Notes under the pieces: model-generated | Told to the model about the DNA's origin: nothing | The model's database searches: none | What the model saw: the letters and a program-made list of their open reading frames with translations, nothing else | Position numbers and translations under genes: made by a program | NCBI GenBank assembly: GCA_013286935.1 | Contig: JABDES010000001.1 | Location: 73,543-135,802 of the forward strand | Length of the DNA stretch: 62,260 nt | Reading direction: 5' to 3' | Source of the DNA: Candidatus Babelota bacterium | Lineage (GTDB): Bacteria > Babelota > Babeliae > Babelales > Vermiphilaceae | Shown here: positions 56,737-62,260 of the stretch, in pieces | Position numbering within the stretch: the first letter of the stretch is position 1 | How the letters are laid out: every line of letters begins with the position of its first letter

Positions 56737-57288
56737 CTATAGGAAATTATTAACAGCGTGCTCGTTCATTATCGTTTTTTCATGGTTCAACAACCATTTT
56801 TTGCGTTCAATGCCACCAGCATAACCACCGATTTTACCATTATGGTTAATAATGCGGTGACATGGGACTACAATGGCAATTTGGTTGGTGCTGTTAGCAT
56901 TGCCAACGGCTCTGTGCGCCGATGGTCTACCAATTGCAATTGCCTGGTATGAATAACTTCTGACCTGTCCATACGGAATGTTCATTAACATGCCCCAAGA
57001 GATTTTTTGAAATGACGAACCAATAAGATGCACTGCTGTTTTGAACTCTTTTAGATGACCTGCAAAATATAATTCAAGTTCCCTTTTAATGGAGATAATT
57101 GGGTCTGTGATTCCTGGAAGGATTGATGATTTTGTTTTGGTACTTAGCGTTCTTATCTGATCTTCTAGACCGTCCTTGTCGGAAAATTCTAATAAATACA
57201 ATGCCTTTTCATCTGCGACTGCCAGCATGGTTCCGAGTGCCGAATCTAATGAATATGACTTTAAAGTAGGAGGGTATGTATTTTTCAT
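56737..57288 (-). CDS. ogt: Methylated-DNA--protein-cysteine methyltransferase
   Basis: The 183-residue protein has the DNA-binding segment IPYGQVRSYSYQAIAIGRPS, the RAVGNANSTN arginine-finger region, and the acceptor motif PCHRII. It repairs O6-methylguanine by self-inactivating methyl transfer. The start ATG overlaps the stop of the upstream ankyrin gene (ATGA), so they are probably co-translated. Confidence 0.95.
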   Translation of the reverse strand: MKNTYPPTLKSYSLDSALGTMLAVADEKALYLLEFSDKDGLEDQIRTLSTKTKSSILPGITDPIISIKRELELYFAGHLKEFKTAVHLIGSSFQKISWGMLMNIPYGQVRSYSYQAIAIGRPSAHRAVGNANSTNQIAIVVPCHRIINHNGKIGGYAGGIERKKWLLNHEKTIMNEHAVNNFL

Positions 57289-57863
57289 TCGGATAGGATT
57301 TTCACTGCTTGCAAATCACCAGTAGCGCATGCTGTCCAAAAAGGAGTTTGGCCATAGGCGTCTGGTTGATTAGCATTTATATTTTTGGCATTAAGTAACA
57401 TGTGTAACATATCTAAACGATGTTTTGAGTTGCTTCGGGTCAGAACCTTTTGTATTGGGCTGCTACCGCAAAGATCGTCTAATCCATTTACATCGGCGTT
57501 TGATGCTATAAGGAGTTCTGCTATCTCTGTTTTATTCCATATAATAGCGCTATCCAACGGAGATATGCTATTTCTTTTCAAGTTAACATTAGCACCGTGA
57601 GCAATGAGTAACTTTATTATGTCTATGTTGGCTGTTTGGAGGATGGCAATATGAATAAGTGCAAGGTTATTATAGGTTAAATTTGGATCGCCATTATTGT
57701 CTAAATATTTTTTTACTGCCTCAATATCATTACGACATATTGCTTCGTGCATATCGTTAGATTCTATAAAGTTCTTATATTTTGACTTACTGCTCATTCC
57801 AACGAGCGGCGTAAAAGTGACGGCAATAGTAAGTGCCATGCGTGAAACAAAATTACAATTCAA
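57285..57863 (-). CDS. Secreted ankyrin-repeat protein
   Basis: I place the start at TTG 57863, seven bases after AGGAG, which yields a signal peptide (NCNFVSRMALTIAVTFTPLV). An ATG further upstream at 57905 has no such site. Four to five ankyrin repeats follow (ALIHIAILQTANIDIIKLLI, AHGANVNLKRNSISPLDSAI, ELLIASNADVNGLDD, YGQTPFWTACATGDLQAV). The last repeat is cut after VKILSE, where the stop overlaps ogt, so the protein may be truncated. Ankyrin repeats mediate protein binding; a host partner is inference. Confidence 0.8.
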   Translation of the reverse strand: MNCNFVSRMALTIAVTFTPLVGMSSKSKYKNFIESNDMHEAICRNDIEAVKKYLDNNGDPNLTYNNLALIHIAILQTANIDIIKLLIAHGANVNLKRNSISPLDSAIIWNKTEIAELLIASNADVNGLDDLCGSSPIQKVLTRSNSKHRLDMLHMLLNAKNINANQPDAYGQTPFWTACATGDLQAVKILSE

Positions 57864-57905
57864 AACTATTCTCCTGGGTAAATCAAACAATTGCACAATT
57901 AACAT

Positions 57906-58336
57906 TGCAAGAAAGAATATGTTACCAATAAAAATGTTGATTTAATATAGAAAACGACCTCACGTTAATGACCGGCTGTTATGGAAATTTTGTTGCAGAC
58001 AAGGCTTGGTAGGTGTCGAATAAAAATATTCTTGCTATTTGTGATGATTTGCATTATACCTAAGAGCATGAAAAATAAAATAATCCGTTCTAATACGTTT
58101 CTATTTGGTGCCACGCCTGTTGGTATCAATTCTGCTGCCGGTCCTTGTTTCAGGTATTTTGGTGCGCACTCCTATTATTTTTATTTTATAGATAGAGGAT
58201 CGCAGTATGCCTGAATAAGAGATTAAAAACTATAAGGCTATTGCGCGAAAACCTCAGTTTACAAAACTGGGGTTTTTCTGTGTCGAAAATTTAAAAATTA
58301 GATGTTAATGTTCGATCTTACATAACGAAAGAAGAT
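57906..58336. other. Gap between the ankyrin gene and the Trp-type transporter
   Basis: This 430-bp AT-rich gap holds a possible 77-codon plus-strand frame (57981-58214, MEILLQTRLGRC...) with no ribosome site or family match, followed by a terminator-like hairpin. The frame may be chance. I see no tRNA or repeat. Confidence 0.4.
58248..58277 (+). terminator. Terminator-like hairpin
   Basis: AAAACCTCAGTT (from 58248) pairs with AACTGGGGTTTT with one G-T wobble, followed by T residues. It may end the doubtful small frame, or act for the ankyrin side as a bidirectional element. Confidence 0.5.
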
Positions 58337-59299
58337 ATGAAAAATAGATTTTTGATAGTGTTTATCTCTGTAATGATTGTTTGTAGTTTTATTCTTATGA
58401 AACGTATTGAAAGGTCAAGGACAAAGACTACATACAGCATCGGTATATTGCAGACAGCCTCACATCCAGCCTTGGATGCAGCACGTGATGGATTTATTGA
58501 AGAATTACAACACACAATGGGAGACGATGTTGCATTTATTATTCAAAATGCGCAAGGATCGATTTCTCAGATGCATGCAATTGCTCAACAGTTTCATGCT
58601 AACAACACACTAAACGGTTTTTTTGCAATAGCTACCCCCGCGGCCCAAGCGATGAGTAGTGTAGAAAAAGAAAGACCAATTTTCATTAGTGCGGTAACTG
58701 ATCCAAATGCATTGGGATTGGTATATCCGACGACAAATGTTTGTGGTAGCAAGGATATGATTGATGTTAACGCTCAAATAGAGATGCTTATTCAGTTGAT
58801 TCCGCATGCAAAAACAATAGGTATTTTGTACACAGCTGGTGAAACAAATTCAATCACCTTGGCAAAGCTTATGCATTCAGAGCTTCGCGCACATGGCCTA
58901 ACACCGATTGATTTTGCGGTTACAAATGAGTCGGATATGGCGGCAGTTACTGAACTTGCGTTTAGAAAATCTGATGCCGTTCTAGCACCAACTGATAATA
59001 GCGTAGCATCAAGCATTTCGCTTATAGTATCCATTGCCAATAAGCATAAAAAACCGATTATAGTGAGCGATAATATGTCGGTCCGGTTTGGTGCTCTAGC
59101 AGCGCGAGGAGTTGATTATAAAGAAAGCGGCAGGCAGACAGCACGTATTGCATACGCAGTTCTTGTTGAAGGCAAAAAGCCATACGACCTGCCAATTGAA
59201 CAAACAGAAGCAAAAGCTATCTATGTGAATAAAAAAACATTAGATAATCTTGGATTAATCATCCCAGACGCTATCAAAAATGATGTTGTATTAGTCTGA
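58337..59299 (+). CDS. ABC transporter substrate-binding protein (TrpX type)
   Basis: The 320 residues start with an uncleaved or cleaved hydrophobic segment (RFLIVFISVMIVCSFILM). The PF04392-type domain follows: YSIGILQTASHPALDAARDG, ISAVTDPNALGLV, KTIGILYTAGETNS, and a hinge with APTDNSVASS. The family binds tryptophan, tyrosine or related small molecules. GAAAGAAG precedes the ATG. It heads a three-gene operon with permease and ATPase. Confidence 0.9.
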   Translation: MKNRFLIVFISVMIVCSFILMKRIERSRTKTTYSIGILQTASHPALDAARDGFIEELQHTMGDDVAFIIQNAQGSISQMHAIAQQFHANNTLNGFFAIATPAAQAMSSVEKERPIFISAVTDPNALGLVYPTTNVCGSKDMIDVNAQIEMLIQLIPHAKTIGILYTAGETNSITLAKLMHSELRAHGLTPIDFAVTNESDMAAVTELAFRKSDAVLAPTDNSVASSISLIVSIANKHKKPIIVSDNMSVRFGALAARGVDYKESGRQTARIAYAVLVEGKKPYDLPIEQTEAKAIYVNKKTLDNLGLIIPDAIKNDVVLV

Positions 59300-59310
59300 T
59301 AGGATAAAAA

Positions 59311-60156
59311 ATGATTGAATTGCTACAAATAGCTCAGGGTATTGTTGAGCGAGGATTAATTTTTGGCATTATAGTTGCATCAGTTTATTTGGCTTCTCGT
59401 TTGACGAATTTTGACAACTTAGCCGTTGAAGGTGCATTTGGATTAGGGGGAGCTTTAACTGCTCTTTTGATAAGTTGGAATGTAAATCCTTGGGTTGGAC
59501 TTGTGAGCGCCTCATTTGTTGGCGGATTATCAGGGATTGCTACCGGTTTTCTTAATACCAAACTAAAATTAAATAACTTAATTAGCGGTATTGTTGTTAC
59601 TACTGGTCTGTTTTCAATCACCTTAAAGACTGCTGGATCAAATATGTCATTGGCTGGCAAATCAACTATTTTTACCTTACTTCCATCTTTTCTGGCGCCG
59701 TGCCAGTCATTGGTATTGTTGACGAGCGTATGCCTACTATTATTTTATGTTATAACTCGTTTTTTAAAAACAGAGGTTGGATTTTTACTTAGTGCGGTTG
59801 GGGATACGCCACAAATGCTTACCAACGTCGGTAAAAGTATCGATGGTTACGTAATGTTGGGTTTAGCCTTATCCAATATGTTGGCAGCGTTAAGTGGTGC
59901 GATGTTTGTACAATATACCGGTTATTTTTCAATTTGGACAAGCGTTGGCGTTTTGATCATCGGCCTTGCCGGTATGATTTTGGCTCAGACATTGAGTACA
60001 AAATTTGGAATAGCGCTTCTCATAGGCTCAATTATTTATCAAGCGATTATTTCACTTACGTTTGAACTACAACTTGATCAAGATTGGAACAAATTAATTA
60101 CAGCGTTATTGATAGTTCTATTGATTGTGGTCAAACAATGGGTGCATAAAAAATAA
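59311..60156 (+). CDS. ABC transporter permease (TrpY type)
   Basis: The 281-residue polytopic protein belongs to the branched-chain/sugar permease superfamily of TrpY-type importers: NFDNLAVEGAFGLGGALTAL near the N-terminus and LALSNMLAALSGAMFVQYTG in the middle. About eight membrane segments are visible. It follows the binding protein after 11 bp. Confidence 0.9.
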   Translation: MIELLQIAQGIVERGLIFGIIVASVYLASRLTNFDNLAVEGAFGLGGALTALLISWNVNPWVGLVSASFVGGLSGIATGFLNTKLKLNNLISGIVVTTGLFSITLKTAGSNMSLAGKSTIFTLLPSFLAPCQSLVLLTSVCLLLFYVITRFLKTEVGFLLSAVGDTPQMLTNVGKSIDGYVMLGLALSNMLAALSGAMFVQYTGYFSIWTSVGVLIIGLAGMILAQTLSTKFGIALLIGSIIYQAIISLTFELQLDQDWNKLITALLIVLLIVVKQWVHKK

Positions 60157-60165
60157 GGTACGAAG

Positions 60166-60915
60166 ATGCTAAGGCTTAAAAATATTAATGTATCCTTTGG
60201 TCAAAACAGAATATTGCGCAATCTTTCATGCAATGTTGCTCAGGGTGATTTTATCGTTATCGTTGGTGCCAATGGGGCCGGAAAGAGTACATTTTTTGAT
60301 CTCATTGCAGGAAAAGTAAAACCGAATAGCGGACTTATTATTCTTGATGGCTCGGACATTACTCAGTTAAATGAATTACAACGTTCAGTAAGTGTTACAC
60401 GTATCTTCCAAAATACGAGGCTGAATTCGGTAGGCTCAATGACGGTATTGCAAAATCTTGCTATTGCCAATTATAGCCGACGTACAGCAAGACTGATTGA
60501 TGGAATGCATGATATGCCACGCAAAACAGCAGAACAACTTATAATAAACATTGGGATGGATCCATCCATTTTAGATAAACCGATGAACTCTTTGTCGGGT
60601 GGACAAAGGCAGCTTATAGCATTTGTGATGTCAACACAGCTTATACCAAAAATACTTCTACTCGATGAGCCTACAGCGGCGCTTGATCCGCAATCTGCTA
60701 CGAAACTACTGAAATATGCAGCATTATTTATTAAAAAGCACAACATAACGACTTTGCTGATAACGCACGATCCACACATAGCATTAAGCATCGGCAACAA
60801 AATTTGGGTTTTAGAGGATGGTAACATTGCCAGACAATTTGGAGCTCAAGAAAAGAAAAATGTGAATCCGGAGGAGCTGATTGGGCAGATTGATTATGCT
60901 CATATTGCTTCTTAG
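60166..60915 (+). CDS. ABC transporter ATP-binding protein (TrpZ type)
   Basis: The 249-residue ATPase has Walker A GANGAGKST, a Q-loop region RIFQNTRL, signature LSGGQRQLIAF, Walker B ILLLDEPTAALDP and switch His THDPH. All residues for activity are present. It completes the importer, probably for an aromatic amino acid. Confidence 0.93.
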   Translation: MLRLKNINVSFGQNRILRNLSCNVAQGDFIVIVGANGAGKSTFFDLIAGKVKPNSGLIILDGSDITQLNELQRSVSVTRIFQNTRLNSVGSMTVLQNLAIANYSRRTARLIDGMHDMPRKTAEQLIINIGMDPSILDKPMNSLSGGQRQLIAFVMSTQLIPKILLLDEPTAALDPQSATKLLKYAALFIKKHNITTLLITHDPHIALSIGNKIWVLEDGNIARQFGAQEKKNVNPEELIGQIDYAHIAS

Positions 60916-60937
60916 CCTGGCAGAGTATGAAGTGCGA

Positions 60938-61708
60938 CTATGATGGTGTAGTTTGGTGTTGCATGCCTATTTTAGCTGTCTCATTTGAAGACGGCTTTTT
61001 ATAGCGCTGATAAAGTTTCATCAACATGTACAAGGCACTAGTTAACAGTATGGCGCCGCCAATAAAAGCCAATGTATTGTACGGAATTACATTGGTAATC
61101 GGTGGTGCAGTAGGTGTAGCTGGTCTGGCTTGCCCAGAGCCTTCTGGTGCTTTCGGATCAACGGGCTGCTTGCTAGTATCTGCGGGGCTTACAATGTTTT
61201 TCTTTGTATTGTTTATCATTTCGATTAATGAAATAATGGCGATAGAATCCTTCCAGCCGTTTTTTTTAGCTATTTGGTTGGCATCATCGCCACTATTTTC
61301 TAGGGCCGTTATATATTCATCTATTTCACTCACTGAAGTTCTGACAATACCAAGTAATATATCAGCCTTATTTGAATTTTGCTTACGGTAATCCTGCATA
61401 AGCCTATTCAGTCCGGCCAGAGCTATCTCTTTTTTATAGTCGCTATGCATATAACATGTATTGTTTTTGTACAAGTCGTTGATATCTGCTTGTAGTTTTT
61501 CTACTTCTTGCCTATTTGTGCTATCAGCATAGACATCGATAATATCCCTAAATTTTTCCCTTATGAGCAAAATGAACATTTCGTATCTTTCCTCTATAGA
61601 TTCTTGATTTGTCTGGAGCGCGGTTTGAACCGTTGTTTCTCCAAAAAGTACTAAAAAGAGAGGTATTACTATGTATGGCCGATATGTCAACCAAAGAATA
61701 GATTTCAT
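60938..61708 (-). CDS. Exported protein with C-terminal membrane anchor
   Basis: ATG 61708 has GGGAG eight bases upstream. The 257 residues comprise a signal peptide (about 1-32, IVIPLFLVLFGETTVQTAL), a charged helical domain without motifs, a Pro-rich linker (PTAPPITNV), one transmembrane segment (LAFIGGAILLTSALYMLMKL) and a short basic tail. The plan is like the 561-residue protein at 32 kb. Function is unknown. Confidence 0.7.
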   Translation of the reverse strand: MKSILWLTYRPYIVIPLFLVLFGETTVQTALQTNQESIEERYEMFILLIREKFRDIIDVYADSTNRQEVEKLQADINDLYKNNTCYMHSDYKKEIALAGLNRLMQDYRKQNSNKADILLGIVRTSVSEIDEYITALENSGDDANQIAKKNGWKDSIAIISLIEMINNTKKNIVSPADTSKQPVDPKAPEGSGQARPATPTAPPITNVIPYNTLAFIGGAILLTSALYMLMKLYQRYKKPSSNETAKIGMQHQTTPS

Positions 61709-61943
61709 ATGGAAATCTCCCGAGCTATTATAGTGATTAATCCTACTAGACACATTGTAACACTTTCAAATAGGAAATTCAATAAAAATAAATTTAGGTT
61801 TTTGGTAGTGCTATTCGCACGATTTGGTCATTGTTTTCGTATAGCTAGATCATTTGCTGGCAATTTCCACATTTTCTTGAAAAAACTCTCCAGAGACTCT
61901 CAAGGGTGAGAAATAAACGGTAGAAACTGCTTTTGTGTTTCAT

Positions 61944-61972
61944 TTGACATATTATAAAAAATATTCTATTAT
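61944..61972 (+). promoter_or_regulatory. Near-consensus sigma70 promoter at the right edge
   Basis: TTGACA (61944-61949) and TATTAT (61967-61972) are 17 bp apart and 46 bp upstream of the ATG at 62018. Confidence 0.65.
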
Positions 61973-62017
61973 TAAACAAACAGCAAAATCAATTAACAAT
62001 TATAGGGGAAAAATATC

Positions 62018-62260
62018 ATGAAAAAATTACTAATCGTTCTACTGGGTTGTGCTATTGGCATGATTCAGGTATCCGTACATACTGTAAATGCCTCACAAGA
62101 ATCTAAAGGTCCTGCTGAACAATGGAAAGAAGCGCGACAAAAGCTTACGCCAGACGGCGCAATCGCGCTTGATAAAGGTCTTGCGAGCGCAACGCATAAT
62201 CTCTGTGGTCCCTGTTGTGGGCTAGATGGTGCGATAAAACCCGATAGTCTTGATCATATT
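62018..62260 (+). CDS. Secreted protein, C-terminus beyond the window
   Basis: The frame is open for 81 codons to the window end. MKKLLIVLLGCAIGMIQVSV is a clear signal peptide, with a likely cleavage after VNA. The start is supported by AGGGGAA. The visible mature part is charged and then shows a CGPCCG cluster, suggesting a metal or disulfide site. The family cannot be assigned. Confidence 0.75.
   Translation, partial: MKKLLIVLLGCAIGMIQVSVHTVNASQESKGPAEQWKEARQKLTPDGAIALDKGLASATHNLCGPCCGLDGAIKPDSLDHI

Noticed and set aside
57981-58214. 77-codon gene between the ankyrin and Trp-type genes
   Set aside because: There is no ribosome site or recognisable family. It is mentioned only in the gap entry.

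Overview
The window looks like a chromosome segment of a small-genome, double-membrane, probably host-dependent bacterium. My best guess is Candidatus Dependentiae (TM6, class Babeliae). This is an inference from gene content and protein style, not from a marker-gene comparison. An outer membrane is supported by a BamD-like lipoprotein, a TamB-like protein and type IV pilus/type II secretion parts. Host dependence is suggested by many signal-peptide proteins of unknown function, RING-finger and ankyrin proteins, a sphingomyelinase-like secreted phosphodiesterase, a DXD glycosyltransferase, and importers for amino acids, manganese or zinc, and tryptophan-type substrates. The standard genetic code with TGA as stop fits every gene.

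Layout. 1-7.4 kb: the end of a secreted paralog-family gene, a lone GspF/PilC, a MutS-like ATPase carrying a signal peptide, two tRNA-Leu genes flanking a HIT protein, and a secreted unknown. 7.4-10.8 kb: an isolated atpD-atpC pair followed by a HerA-like ATPase. 10.8-13.1 kb: a zone rich in MITE-like elements around a secreted unknown gene. 13.1-18.8 kb (minus strand): PilB ATPase, prepilin, TamB and a PLD-like protein. 19-20.2 kb: bamD and yraN. 20.3-34 kb: a long accessory block of secreted proteins (three RING-type proteins, a sphingomyelinase-like enzyme, a 954-residue unknown, a glycosyltransferase and a Pro/Asn-rich protein), with alaS inside it and a decayed oxidase fragment. 34-44.8 kb: grpE, a membrane protein, lepA, three small secreted proteins (one Nudix-like), gyrA, dprA and a HigBA-type toxin-antitoxin pair. 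45-50 kb: an amino-acid ABC permease and binding protein, a tandem array of three paralogous secreted proteins, and an MprF-type acyltransferase domain protein. 50.3-53.9 kb: a TroABCD-type metal transporter. 54-57.9 kb: rpmF, a TPR protein, gltX, acpP, ogt and an ankyrin protein. 58.3-60.9 kb: a TrpXYZ-type ABC importer. The right edge holds two more secreted unknowns.

Two themes stand out. First, roughly a third of the genes encode probable exported proteins without housekeeping roles. Several share one plan: signal peptide, short acidic or Cys/Pro-rich linker, basic patch, one transmembrane segment, then a soluble domain. The clearest sigma70-type promoters in the window lie upstream of such genes. 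Second, the intergenic regions carry a family of about 135-330 bp palindromic elements with terminal inverted repeats. One copy appears to supply the stop codon of the PLD-like gene. No CRISPR array, rRNA, prophage or transposase was seen.
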